A stretch of 64,000 nucleotides of DNA, from assembly GCA_017607445.1 (NCBI GenBank), contig JAEVHH010000001.1, forward strand, positions 4,898,001-4,962,000, given 5' to 3'. Positions 11,195 to 22,379 of the stretch are shown here, piece by piece (within the stretch, counting starts at the first letter, position 1; each line of letters begins with the position of its first letter). The DNA is from Histoplasma ohiense. Lineage: Eukaryota > Ascomycota > Eurotiomycetes > Onygenales > Ajellomycetaceae. Below the pieces are notes generated by a model that did no database searches, was not told the DNA's origin, and worked only from the letters and a program-made list of their open reading frames with translations. A program made the translations under genes and the position numbers.

Positions 11195-12908
11195 ATGACG
11201 GAACGATCACCCAAGTACCGGCAGGAGATCCAACAGGTAAGACTTTAGATCCCTTCTGTGCTAGCTATCTGTGAGGGCTTGGTGAAATGTCCATTATGGC
11301 CTTGTCCGCCGGTTTCACGGATGATATAGTCCTTCAAGTTTCGAGTAGTTTATTCCTGAGAGGATGTCCGATGCCACAGCCCCTCGAGCTGAAAGACTAT
11401 ATCATCTGTGAATAATCCCCGTTGCAACCTACCAGAGAAGTTTAGGGGTAGGGATCGGATAAGGTACGGATTATAGAGCTATAGTGTAAGGTGTATTGGA
11501 GCCATGGAATTTCGTTTCACTGCCTATTTCGTCTCTACGACCGAAACTGGTCTATTTTCACCCAAGCAGTACGCGAAGCTACCGACTTCAAGCTGAGCCT
11601 ACAATCATTTGCTTGATAATTGGCAGTTGTAATACTTCCTTCTTCTTGTAAGCATGGGAGATGCGCTCAATTGGGGCCGTGACCATATTAGCAAAACTTG
11701 GGAGACTTTCCCGACATTGTTTAGACACATTGTTGGTCACGACGTTTATAGGAATCGGGCCCGGACTAGGACCAAGATCAGAGCCAATACGAAACTTTTC
11801 TTGATGGGTCAAAGAAAATCTACTAACATATTGGGCCAGATGATGTTTGTGTCCGGTGAGACGGCGGAACCGTCAGCTGAAACGACGACTCTCATTGAAG
11901 AAATTGTACGACAACAGGTTATTGAAATGGTGAGTGTTTGTTTCTCACACTTCTTCTTACTAGGTATTAAGCTCACCGATTTTAAGCTTAGTCGAAGTAC
12001 TGCCCTCGCAGCGCGACGGGGCGTTCGTTCTATCTCTACAGATGATCTCATTTTTCTAATTCGCCACGACAAAGCTAAAGTATCACGGCTAAAGACTTTT
12101 TTGTCCTGGAAAGATGTCCGAAAAAATGTGAAAGACTCGGATGACAAGGGTGGTGCTGATGCAGCAGATTTTGGGGCTGGAGACGACCCTTTGGCTGGAG
12201 CAGGTGTTGCGGGTCCATCGGATGTTGCGGCCAAACCGAAAAATAAAAGGGCCAAAGTTGGTTTGCCTTGGGATCTCAACAACCTGTATTCAGTCCAAGT
12301 TCCTGAGCGTGAAGATGAAGAAGACGAAGAGGAGGAGGAACAAAATTATGCCACTCTGCAGCGCCTCGCAAACGCAGATGAACGGACAAAAAATATGACC
12401 CGCGAAGAGTATGTTTTCTGGTCGGATTGTCGACAGGCCTCATTTACATTTCGCAAAGCAAAGAGGTTTCGAGAATGGGCAGGTTTTGGGATCGTGACGG
12501 ACTTTAGACCCAACGATGACATCGTCGACATTCTTGGCTTCCTCACTTTCGAAATTGTGCAAACATTGACGGAAGAGGCGCTGAAGGTGAAGGAGCAGGA
12601 GGATCGGGGTAAGAAAGGACGTGGAGCCTCAGATGATGGTGAAAAGACCAAGAAGCGAAAACAAGAGACGGGGCTCTTCGACCCTCCAGAGGAGGGGAGG
12701 ACTCCCATAGAGCCAAGACACATTCATGAGGCGTATCGCAAACTTCAGGCGATTCCGAATAAGGCCGTTGCGATGCTATTGCGCGGAGGACGAGCGCCGA
12801 TGCGTACTCCTTTGCGACTTGTATGTTGCCCATTCTTGACGCTGGTGTTAATTGCTGATCGTTCTTGTGGACCTCCATGCTAATCATTCCCCCGTCTCAC
12901 AGATTTGA
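11195..12908 (+). CDS. SPT3: SAGA complex subunit Spt3
   Basis: Histone-fold subunit of the SAGA coactivator that helps deliver TBP to promoters. Exons: 11195-11236, 11840-11929, 11987-12820, 12903-12908, giving 323 residues. Exon 1 encodes MTERSPKYRQEIQQ and joins exon 2, MMFVSGETAEPSAETTTLIE, the classic Spt3 N-terminus. Exon 3 holds LIRHDKAKVSRLKTFLSWKD, an acidic patch (EDEEDEEEEEQ), EEYVFWSDCRQASFTFR, and DDIVDILGFLTFEIVQTLTE. The last exon is only six bases, Ile plus stop, after a GTATGT...CACAG intron with a GCTAATC branch. Intron 1 is about 603 nt and ends TACTAAC...CCAG; intron 2 is 57 nt and in frame, so a plain frame reads through it. Exon 1 choice rests on the exact KYRQEIQQ match. 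Confidence 0.9.
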
Positions 12909-13313
12909 AATCTTTGCCCGAAAATTGCACGACACTGAAGATCTGTTAACACTGTATACTTTTGGAGGCGTTCTTTGGAGTACGTGGTTTGCTAAGTTCT
13001 TGGGCCTCTGTGAGGTGGGAATTATACCCGGAAATTTGACGTTTCTACCTTGTTTGAGATGTGAATTTAACTGGGTGGTGCATTATTCGCTATATAGAGC
13101 AGATATGTTTAATTATCATCGTTATACCCGCTTGTGATTTACATCACGTTCGCTGTCTTACGAAAGACCACGATCGGAACGTAGATTTGTCGTGTTGAGT
13201 ATATGGGTATCTAACAAAACAGAGTTCCCTTGAATTCAATCGCCATTACATGTCTATAGGCGGAAAAGCAAGAGAGATAGTTAGCAAAATCTACATCCAC
13301 CGTAACTCCCATT
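12909..13313. other. Convergent 3' flanks of SPT3 and HIS5
   Basis: About 400 nt between two convergent genes. A short frame continues after the SPT3 stop in another phase but has no protein character. AT-rich, consistent with two 3' untranslated regions. Confidence 0.5.
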
Positions 13314-14737
13314 TCATTTTAATCCCTTGGTGGCATAGATATCAGACAACACGACCTGTATCTCCCGCAAGAATTTCGACACTTCCGTTTCCGTTCCAAC
13401 AGTGATCCTCAGACATCCCTTACAGCCTTCCTCATTCCCTCGAAACCGGACAACAACACCTTTCTTCTCGGCAAGAGCCTTATAGACTATCAGGGCCATA
13501 TCATTGCACGGCTTCCCTCCCTCTTCCGCTGGCCTATCAAGAACCTCAACGAGCAGGAAATTCGAATCCATGCCGCCTAGAAACCTTCCAATTCCAGGGA
13601 CTTTCGGCAACTCTGAAATCAGCCTATCCCGCTGTGCTAGAATCTTTTTCTTGTTCCTATTCATGAGTGCAACATTCTCCGTCGCCAGCGCAGCCTTTGC
13701 CAACGCACTGGTGAGACTGGAGATGTTATATGGAGCCTTCAAACTATTCAACAGCCGCGCGATTTCAGGACTCGTAAACGCCACGCCCAGTCTGATGCCC
13801 GCAAGTCCAAATGCTTTGCTCAGCGTCTGCATTACAACTAAATTCGGCCACTCCGCCACCCACTCCGCGAGGCTTGAGCCCTCAGGAGCAAAGTCGATGT
13901 AAGCTTCGTCAACCACAACCACACCGTTCCATGTTGGGTGCTCGAGGACCTTTTGGATATCATCTTTTCGGATTAGATTTGCTGTGGGATTGCCGGGAGA
14001 ACAAATGTACACCAGTTTTATAGAAGGGGTGGACGATAATACTTCGTTGATGGCTTCGGGACGGAGACGAAAGTTGTTGGAAGTGTCAAGGGGAACTTTG
14101 ACGATGCTGATGTCGTTTATTTGCGCACTGACTGAGTACATGCCATATGTTGGCGGGCAGGTGAGGATCTGGTCATGGCCTGGTGTGCAGAAGCAACGGA
14201 GAAGTGCATCAATGACTTCATCTGAGCCCACGCCGACAAAAAGCCTATCCGGAGTCAAAGTATTTTGTGTATGAACGTGTGTGTTTCGCAAATTGCACAG
14301 GAGTTGTTTGAGTTCGATTTGATGGCTATTGTAGAAAAATTTTGTCAGAATTGGAGAGGAATTGTGAAATATGGAATCGGATGGGGAATGCGCACGGATC
14401 AGGATATCGGTTTAGACCCAAGAAGTCGATATCTGGGAAAGATGAATTCTCGCTGGCCGTCGCTGTTGCGGCCGACAATCCCTTCTGAATTCTTCCCTCA
14501 GAATTCAAGACTAGACCTGGGCCATACGCATTCTCATTCGCATCTAAGAGTACATTTGTTCCATCGTCTTTGTAGTCACTGACTCATACGCAGGTTAGCT
14601 GTTTATGAGCTTCATGGCTTTGGATCTGGAGGATGAGGTTGGATAGCTTACTCTCTTGCGCAACGATATGGCCGCAATTGAAGGATATTAGGCCTTGCAC
14701 ATTTTGAGAGGTCAAACGGGAGATTATTGGCTGTCAT
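13314..14737 (-). CDS. HIS5: Histidinol-phosphate aminotransferase
   Basis: PLP-dependent transaminase converting imidazole acetol phosphate to L-histidinol phosphate in histidine biosynthesis. Exons: 14737-14652, 14578-14396, 14325-13314, giving 426 residues (yeast His5 is 385). Exon 1 reads MTANNLPFDLSKCARPNILQ; exon 2 carries DDYKDDGTNVLLDANENAYG and the LGLNRYPDP motif that splices to HQIELKQLL. Cofactor residues fit class I/II aminotransferases: CSPGNPT with Asn202, VVVDEAYIDF with Asp229, and TLSKAFGLAG with the Schiff-base Lys260. A Ser/Thr/Ala-rich insertion sits in exon 2 (about residues 55-75). Introns start GTAAGC and GTGCGC. Convergent with SPT3. Confidence 0.95.
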
Positions 14738-15106
14738 GGTTGACGCTGGTGGAGTCGTTAGATAGTGAGGAAGGGGAAAATATTTATTCTTATCTGGAGT
14801 GGCGGGGTTATTGAAGATTGAGTTTCTGAACGCAAATCGATGACTCGAAGAGGGGCAGGATAAAACACCCGTCAGGCCAAAACTAGTAAAATGTTGAGGT
14901 CATCATGGAGAAAGAAGATATGAGATAGGCACTCTGATATCTATTTTATCATCGAACAATGGCTCTACTTTGTCTATCTTAATAGATTTCTAGTATCTTC
15001 ATCGATATCCCAAGCTACAAACGCCAAACTCCTTCGAGTATGCACATTCAGGACCAAATTAATAATAACATATAGGTATATGGTTCTCAAAAAGAAATTG
15101 ACTAGC
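14738..15106. other. Intergenic between HIS5 promoter and TAM41 3' flank
   Basis: About 370 nt containing the HIS5 upstream region and the TAM41 3' side. No gene or recognisable control site seen. Confidence 0.5.
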
Positions 15107-16602
15107 TCATTCCTTTTTAGAATGACTGGTTGTGGCTTCTTCCGTCTCCTGTTTGGCGGAGGCGTACTTTTGTTGTTTCTCTTTCATATAACGCCATCCT
15201 CTTCCGAGGCCGGCGGTGAATAAGCTCTTTATGCTCTGGTTTGTACTAGGCCACGATATGGTCTTCCTGATGGACTTAGTTGCTTCGTCCTTGAGGTGTT
15301 CGTCAGCAGCAATCCTTTGCTCGAATACGCCTCCTACTCGACGATGGACACGTTCGGGGTCTTCGTCGTTGCTTTTCTCCATCATTTTCTCAAATTCCAC
15401 CCTCGGAATTTGGTATCTTGACTGGAATTGGAAGTACAGCTTCTCACGGAAGGACTGAGGAAGTCTTCGAACCATATTTCCTCGTTTGAACGGGTCCATA
15501 TCTTGAGCTAGCCAAGCGTCTACCTCCGGGTTATCCACCCAATCTAAGCGGGCGCATTGTGGGTCATTGAAAGCAACATTTGGCAACGTCTCGATCAAGG
15601 GAGCATATAAACGTCGAAAGTTGGTCATCTGCGAGGTTACAATGTTATTGACCTTACGCGGATCCTCCGAGGCAAAAGACATCCGTGGGTCACCCAGATA
15701 ACTAATGCCCGCGATGGTGCTATACAGCTGCTGTTCGGTAAATTTCGGTGGTAGTAAAAGCAGCGCCACGCGGACTGCTGAAAGAAGGTTCACTTGGTTC
15801 GCAAGACGGACTTTTGGGTGGTCTCTAAGGATTTTCACAGGCTTCTGAAGCCGTCCCGCGAGGTAGAGTGAGTCCCAATCACTAAGATCTTTACACAATG
15901 TGTCAATATTAACAACCCCATATTTTATAAGAGTGCCATTCACAGTAACATAGGGATTGAAGTAAACACCGGCTCCCCATTTTTCTTGGATCTGGGAGAC
16001 AACATATGACCCTAGCGATCCTAGGCCAGAATAGTGGTCGCGATGCTGGTTCAAATTGAGGGCATGCCAATGCTGGCTATACGAGACACCAAATATAAAA
16101 TCAATCATCTTCCCGCTGTTCCCTTGGCCTGTTTGAATGGCTTGTGGAGCAGCCGGATGGGAACTTTTAGCTGGAGTCGTAGATCTGTTGGACTGTGGGA
16201 ATACGCCTGAACCGTATGCGAATGCATATCGGATTGGAGCTTTGAACTGCCACAATATCTGTCGTAGTGCCTCTTTAAACTCCTCGTTGATAATCATGTG
16301 CTGATTTACTCCGAAGTTTTTAGAAGGTAGCTCCGAAAATGTCGAGATTGTGAAGTCCGGATTGTCATACCAATGAGTGCCTGACTCAGACAGTGGAATG
16401 GATTGTCCGGAATCTGATGAGGCCGGAGAGACATTCGATGGCGAATTCAAATCTTTATGCGCAGCAGCATTGAATCCAGGAAGTGGTCCGCTATCGCGAT
16501 CATGCGGGCTGGGGGACGACTCTGTGGAGAGAGGTCGGTAACATTTATGGCTGTATTGATCTGACGAAAGGGGTGGAATGAAGATGTGGAGGCGGGATGG
16601 TG
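15107..16602 (-). CDS. TAM41: Mitochondrial CDP-diacylglycerol synthase Tam41 (5' exon not resolved)
   Basis: Tam41/Mmp37 makes CDP-diacylglycerol on the matrix side of the inner membrane, feeding cardiolipin synthesis. The continuous frame holds FGVNQHMIINEEFKEALRQI, the nucleotidyltransferase-fold signature AFAYGSGVF, then MIDFIFGVSYSQHWHALNLN, GAGVYFNPYVTVNG, IKYGVVNIDTLCKDL, and LGDPRM; these are the conserved blocks of the family. The frame has no ATG near its start (its first usable codon is a TTG at 16450) but stays open in phase up to a CTTACAG acceptor at 16603, reading a Ser/His/Arg-rich leader that looks like a mitochondrial presequence. The initiating exon must lie upstream and end one base into a codon; I could not choose it. 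Divergent from BIR1. Confidence 0.88.
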
Positions 16603-17148
16603 CTGTAAGTCGCGGCCGTATCAGGAGGAACTATTGGGCCCCAGTTAAACCGTTAGCTTACGGGGGTACAATTATAATGGGGGTGGGACAGGGAAGTTAT
16701 ACCGGAAGATGGGATACGGCCATGTTGGGGAGACGATGGGGGGACAGCACGAGCTGTAACAGTTCAAGCGAGAGCTACCATGGGCTTTCGATTTCGGTGA
16801 GTCCCGGTCAAATAGAGGAAGGTAGAACTAAGTTGCAAAAGACAAGTCCAATATGGTATTTTCAGGTGAGAAAAAAGGACTGGAGGAGCAAAATGACTAT
16901 CGGCTTCGGCGAACATCAACCCGTAGGAATGCTGACATAATTTGGCAATCATGTGATTATCCATCACCTGACTAGAACGCGTCGGCGCGACAACTCCCAA
17001 ACAAGTCCTTGGGCAGAAGAATAAACAAACAGGATCCAAGCTTAATTATCCCCTTATTGCCTTCAAACTCTAGATCGATCATCCTCCCATAGAATTGAAC
17101 GCACCCATGTTTGTCTATTAAAAAAAGAAAAAAAAAATCAATTTCGCC
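16603..17148. other. Divergent upstream region of TAM41 and BIR1
   Basis: Must contain the unresolved first exon of TAM41 on the minus strand and the BIR1 promoter on the plus strand. A candidate branch site (GCTAAC on the minus strand near 16655) precedes the TAM41 acceptor. A purine tract (about 17120-17137) lies directly upstream of the BIR1 ATG. Confidence 0.45.
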
Positions 17149-19849
17149 ATGAGTACAATCGGGATGGAGACCGTCGCTGCTCGGCTCGCCACCTTTTATG
17201 CCACTTACGAATCGGCACCGAAGGGTAGAGTATCAAATGCAAAGGCTACAACGCACAGCGTCTGGCCCCATGAAAGACCATCACCCGAAGATGTAGGTTT
17301 TAAGAGATATTTCTTTTCCACAATTCATTCTCTACTTCCCAACTAACTGAACCAAATTCCAGCTCGCACATGCCGGATTCTACTACAAGCCCACTCCTCT
17401 TAGCCCAGATAATGCCGCTTGCTTCCTTTGTGAAAGAGCCCTGGATGGTTGGGAAGAAGATGATGACCCAGTCACAGAGCATCTGAGACACTCGAGTGAA
17501 TGTGGATGGGCAATTATGATGGATATCGTGCGGCGGTCTTCGAACCCAGCAGAAATAGAAGATCCTACAAGCGCTAGAATTGTAGAGGCAAGGAGAGCGA
17601 CTTTTTCGTCAATGTGGCCTCATGATGGGAAAAGGGGTTGGGTATGCAAAACGGAAAAGGTGCGTATCCATTTGAGAGGAGCCCTGGCTTTGTAGTTGCT
17701 AACGTGGTATTCTTTTCCGCAGATGGTTGAAGCAGGCTGGTACTTTTGCGCCCATGAAGAGAGTGATGATTTCGTAAGCTGCGCTTACTGCAAGTTATCA
17801 CTGGATGGCTGGGAGCCAAAAGATGATCCTTTGTGAGCAAATTGCGATCTAGCTGCACACGTCTTGAATTACTAACAGTAAAGCAGTGATGAGCACTATC
17901 GTAGATCTTCAGACTGTTCATTTTTTCATTTTGCACTGAATAAACCAGTGAAAGCCACTCGTGCGAAGAAGACACGATCATCGAAGGCATCACGCCTGTC
18001 GACTCAATCAGTCGCTACAACCGTATCTGAGGCACCTGAGGTTGATTATGATGACGAAATGGATAACAGTAACATCTCTCACTCAGCTAACAAAACTTCA
18101 AAAATGACGAGAAAGACAACGAAATTGAAAGGGAAGAAAACAAAGACCAAAAAAGGAGATTTTGTTGAACCAAATCTGCAGGCAGATACGGAAGATAATA
18201 ATGATGAAGTTCCGGAAACATCCAGACCGAAAAGAGCAGGGAGGGGAAAGAAGAGAAATAGTGATGCAATGAATGAAGTTGAAGAAGGACCAAATCAAAA
18301 GGATGATACGATTGTATCAGAGCCACCTTCTAAAAGACGAGCCACGAGGTCAGAGAATATTGTGGCGAACCATGTTGTGAACTCGGACATCAAAACAGTG
18401 GAATTGCCAGTTGCCGATGAGAAGTCTATGCATGGAGAAAAGCAACCCTCGCGAAAACCACGAAAATCAAAGCGAGCTTCCTCAACAACAAGGAAACCAC
18501 CCACAGCTCCTAAAGGTTTAAGATCTAGGATTCCCGACGATGACGAGATTGACGCCCAACTAGAGGCGGATCTCGTCGCGGGCATTGAAACTGATGAAAG
18601 AGCAGTATCTGAACCTGAGCAACCAGACGGACAATCCGCGAGCAAACAGAATCGTTCAACAGCACCTGTTGCATCGGTTCAGCCAGCGGCATCTTCGATT
18701 ATTAATACCAGTGATTTTGAAGAAGAGCCGGATACTAAGACCCAGAGAATCCAACGTAAAAAGAACTTGGGCAAGAAGAAGCCCGCAGCTCGGAAAAACT
18801 CCCGTGCCCAAGTTCAACAAGAACATGCCAACCCAGATATTCACGAAGCTAAGATTAAACATAAACCTATAGCTGATGCTATATGGGGTGGCTTCGAGCA
18901 GAAGACAGGAGACAATGTGGAGATGGAAGACGCACTTATCCCCAAGGATCAGGAGGATGAGAGCTTTGAAAATCACCAACCGAAACCTGTCCCTAAAAGA
19001 CCTGGGCGACCTAAGGGCTCCACCGGGAATTCGAAGAAGCAAAATCAGCAACTGCAAAATGAGATTCCAGTTTCTGAAGAGACTACTCCTATCCCATCTT
19101 ACCTCCACGAACCTCCCGTCCAAAACAAAACGATAAATGAAAGTCACAATAAGGCGCTTAAAATATCGGGTACAAGCCCTAGCGGCAAGGAACCGCAAGT
19201 AGGCCCAGAAACTCAAACGTCAACCAATGTACCACGGAAGGTCGCGTTTAAAGCATCCGGAAATAATGATACATCATTAAAGCGGAGTGGTACCCAACAA
19301 CGACTGAATAACCCAGGAATGTTTGAGCGCGCATCGGACCAGATAGTTCAAGTCTCTCATAACCCAATTTCGCCAAATGCACGGGTGAATGAGTCCACGC
19401 CGTCTCCATCCCCGCAATCGTCCGATGCAGAGAACAGGCCACCCTCAAGCCGACCAAATACCCGACCCACCTCGTCATGTGTTTCCAAACCACAGGCAAC
19501 TTTTGTTGTGCCCCTTGCGACAAGCACACCTATCACTTCACCGTCAAAAATATATGCACAGTCTGGTCAGCTAATTACCTCCCATCCTTGGAGTCCCGTT
19601 GACCCAGATGAAATTTTCCTCTCGGATTCGATCAGTAAAGAGAATGTGAATATCAATGATATTCTTCACGCCGTTAGAGGGGACCTAACAAGCCCAGAGA
19701 AACAGATGACCGTGGAAGAATGGATCATGTGGAATGCAAAAAATGGAGAAGCTAAGCTGCGAAGTGAATGCGAAAGATTGGTTGGAATTTTTGAGCGAGA
19801 AGGGGGAAAGGCTATGATGGCTCTTGAAGGGATCGAATGCACTGAATGA
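17149..19849 (+). CDS. BIR1: BIR-domain chromosomal passenger protein (Bir1/survivin-like)
   Basis: Fungal survivin homologue, the subunit that brings Aurora kinase and INCENP to centromeres in mitosis. Exons: 17149-17292, 17363-17659, 17723-17832, 17887-19849, giving 837 residues. Two BIR zinc-binding repeats are complete: Cys68, Cys71, His88, Cys95 and Cys167, Cys170, His187, Cys194, each with the C-x2-C...DGWE-x-DDP-x-x-EH-x6-C layout. The long middle (about 200-740) is basic/acidic and disordered, with an AT-hook-like KRPGRPKGS. The C-terminal 70 residues (NINDILHAVRGDL, VEEWIMWNAKNGEAKLR) form the conserved helical end that in Bir1 proteins binds the passenger complex. Introns have CTAAC-type branch sites. 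Convergent with SNU23, 279 nt apart. Confidence 0.93.
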
Positions 19850-20128
19850 GTTTAATGTCATCAATGCGGCGTTTTTCGGCGCAGATTTTTGGGCAGAAAC
19901 ACTGTGCCAATATTCCTTTTGCTCTTTTGTTCGTTCAGTTCATTTCCAAGCAAAGCGTCATGGAGTTCAAAAATTTCCCATATTTTTCATCTTTTACCCT
20001 CTGGGTATACGTCCATGTATATAGATCATAACAAGTTAAGCAACCACAACGCCGGGGTATATAATAAACACGATTGAGAAATCCAGGTCCAAAAAAATGA
20101 GAAAGAAAGATACTATCCCCACTCCACT

Positions 20129-20779
20129 TTACGAAATAATTCCAAGTCTACCCTCCCAACTGTCCTCCTGTTTAACTCCCCCCTTCCTCCGCTTTTCATT
20201 CCGTTTCCTTCTCCGCTCCTCCCTTTCCCTGGCCTCCTCCTCCTCTCTCGTCTTCAGCCTCTCCCCAAGGTCTAATTGGCCCGCTTTCCGGTCCTCCTCC
20301 TCTTGCATCCTCTTTTTATGGGACAGCCACCTCAGCCTATTCCGCACGTCCTCCAGAGTAGCTACCACAACCTCCCCACTCTGGCCCGTCGCAATGAGAT
20401 GCTGCTTGCTATTCAAATGCTCAACAAATTGTATATTATCCTTGTAGGTCAGGTTGCATTCCGGGCAGTAAAACCCTGCTCCGCGCCCTCTTTTGCCTAT
20501 AGCGGACCCTGCGGGAATAATAGTGGTCTTGCCGACCATTGACGCGACATTTAGTCGGTCGGATCGGGAGCTTGTTGCTTCGAGAGCGCTGAAGTCGACG
20601 GGCGCATGATATTTCTTCCCCGCTAGTTTGGCATCGTAGCGAGCTTTGGACTCTTCTTTCTTCCTGGCTTCTTCGGCAGCGGCCTTTTTGGTATATTCTT
20701 CGCGATCCCACGTTTTGCGGAAGGAAGTGTCTGAGGAAGGGGTTCCGTATGCGGATTCCTTCCTAGGAGGGTCTGGCAT
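20129..20779 (-). CDS. SNU23: U4/U6.U5 tri-snRNP zinc-finger protein Snu23
   Basis: Spliceosome B-complex protein (human ZMAT2) acting around U6 5' splice-site recognition. I start at the ATG at 20779 (MPDPPRKESAYG), giving 216 residues; the frame runs another 65 codons upstream but begins at TTG and that stretch has no family similarity. Visible order: FRKTWDREEY (the common start of ZMAT2/Snu23), a basic-acidic helix KKAAAEEARKKEESKARYD, a GAGFYCPECNLTYKDNIQFV...EHLNSKQH U1-type C2H2 zinc finger, then a charged coiled tail ending in KRRKGG. No introns needed. Convergent with BIR1. Confidence 0.93.
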   Translation of the reverse strand: MPDPPRKESAYGTPSSDTSFRKTWDREEYTKKAAAEEARKKEESKARYDAKLAGKKYHAPVDFSALEATSSRSDRLNVASMVGKTTIIPAGSAIGKRGRGAGFYCPECNLTYKDNIQFVEHLNSKQHLIATGQSGEVVVATLEDVRNRLRWLSHKKRMQEEEDRKAGQLDLGERLKTREEEEAREREERRRKRNEKRRKGGVKQEDSWEGRLGIIS

Positions 20780-21741
20780 TGTGAGCGAGATGGAGATGTG
20801 GCGAGGAGGAGATGAAATTATGGGTGTCTCTGGAATTATTTTCTCTTCGTCCCTCAATAGAAAAGATGGCTCTGAGGGTGTTTCAGATTTCAACAGGGCC
20901 TTTTTCGGGGTGTGGTGATTCTCGCAGACCTTTCCAAAATTACCAGTCTCTGGAGGCTCCTCCCACGTGACCAACGCATTTCCTTGTTTCCACTAAATAA
21001 GTTCGATAGCCAGATAAAAGCAACAATACATTTTACAATTGAACGGTGCTCAAAATTTCTTAACAGAGCTCAAGTTTTTGTCAAGAAATTTTGAACCTGT
21101 TCAGCTCAAAATTTGAGTTCTATCAGAGCTTCAAACTGGATATTTTTATCATGAGTAACTACTAGTAACCAAGCACGGGCAAGCAAGGCTAACTAACCTC
21201 TTGACCAACAAGGTCATACACAATAACATCCGCCGCTGTTATTGGAGCTCGTACCCTATAGTTATATAGTTAATGCGAAGCTGTCCTCACTATATAACCC
21301 TCCTAGTATTGTCCTTCTACTTCACCAAGATTACCGCGCATTAGGGATGGAAAAGTGCATTATGAGTAGGGACAGATAAGTAGTATACTATGATACATTA
21401 AAATTTAAGCTCCATGCTTCATCTGCAAATGCTGAGAAATCTTGATCGATTCGAGTATTTTTCAGGGCAGCCTGGCCTTCGATGCTGTGAATGCGATGAG
21501 CCTGATGAACATCTGCAACCACTTGGTTGTAAACTGATTGGGGCTGCCTAATGTGGCTGAATCCTCAACATAGGCAACAAAATACACAGCCAGCGCACGA
21601 TTCATTTAAGCCGTCGGGAACCTGAATTCGCAATTATGTTCTAGATCTAACATTTGGATATCAAAGACCTTCCATTTACCGCAATTATCATTCGCTCACG
21701 ATATTATTCCTGGATAATAATAACTTCACCACTTCTACGAG
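20780..21741. other. Intergenic, AT-rich
   Basis: Upstream flanks of the SNU23 and F-box genes. A short repeated phrase built on 'TCAAAATTT' and 'TTGAAC/GAGCTC' motifs occurs between 21040 and 21125, including partially inverted copies. No gene supported. Confidence 0.4.
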
Positions 21742-22379
21742 ATGGCAACATTATCAAGATCACCGTTCATGGATCTGCCGACTGAACTTCATGCACATGT
21801 CGCATCATTCTTATCATACCCGGACGCATTAGCACTGAAACATACAAACACATACTTCTATTCTCTTGTTCAAACTGGTCTCGTCCTTAAAGTCAATTGG
21901 ATTCTTGAGCGTTGCCGGCTCAACCTTCGAATCCCATTTACGAGCTGTGAGTTTCGCACAGATCAGACGTTTTGCAATTCAGAAATTCGAGAAATTATGG
22001 AGATACGACGGCGGCATCAGGAATGCAAACCTGGGGCAAGGGGTTGCGTAGTTGTAGAGGGTTCGAACTGTGGCGGACGAACCGCTTTCTGGCTGTTACG
22101 GCGTCGTGGACTATTTCGTTGGCAACGAAAGCGACTTGAGCTCGATTTTTTCGGTGAGATTCCTACGTTTGCGTTGGGCTTTGGCGAAGATTGGTACAAT
22201 ACTCTTCGGTCGAAAACCATGCTAACCGTTAAACAGCTTTAGTAATTGGAATTCTTGTGTGCTTTGTTGCCATAATATGTATTCCCGCATTGAGGTAAGT
22301 CTCTCTGGACAGCATCAGCTTTGTGTTTGTGTCTCTTTTTATGAGGCTAAGTAATTCTAGGTTTTTTACTAAGAATTGA
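21742..22379 (+). CDS. Small F-box protein with C-terminal transmembrane anchor
   Basis: Exons 21742-22153, 22237-22294 and 22361-22379 give 162 residues. The N-terminus FMDLPTELHAHVASFLSYPD is an F-box, expected to bind Skp1 in an SCF ubiquitin ligase, followed by ALALKHTNTYFYSLV. A basic linker (RRRGLFRWQRKRLELDF) leads, after splicing, into a hydrophobic segment LVIGILVCFVAIICIPAL and a short tail. Without splicing the frame would read on to a stop at 22242 and lose the membrane segment; the GTGAGA donor, GCTAACC branch and AAACAG acceptor of intron 1, and GTAAGT...TTCTAG of intron 2, make the spliced form far more likely. The basic-then-hydrophobic end suggests membrane tethering with the F-box facing the cytosol. 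Substrate unknown. Confidence 0.78.

Noticed and set aside
11654..11839. N-terminal 62 codons before MMFVSGET as the SPT3 start
   Set aside because: This stretch has no Spt3 similarity, while KYRQEIQQ at 11212-11236 matches exactly and is followed by a GTAAGA donor.
20780..20974. 65-codon upstream extension of SNU23
   Set aside because: It starts at TTG and shows no Snu23 similarity; the ATG at 20779 is followed by the family sequence.
22154..22242. F-box frame reading straight to a stop at 22242
   Set aside because: The stretch is a canonical intron with GTGAGA, GCTAACC and AAACAG; splicing yields a membrane helix.
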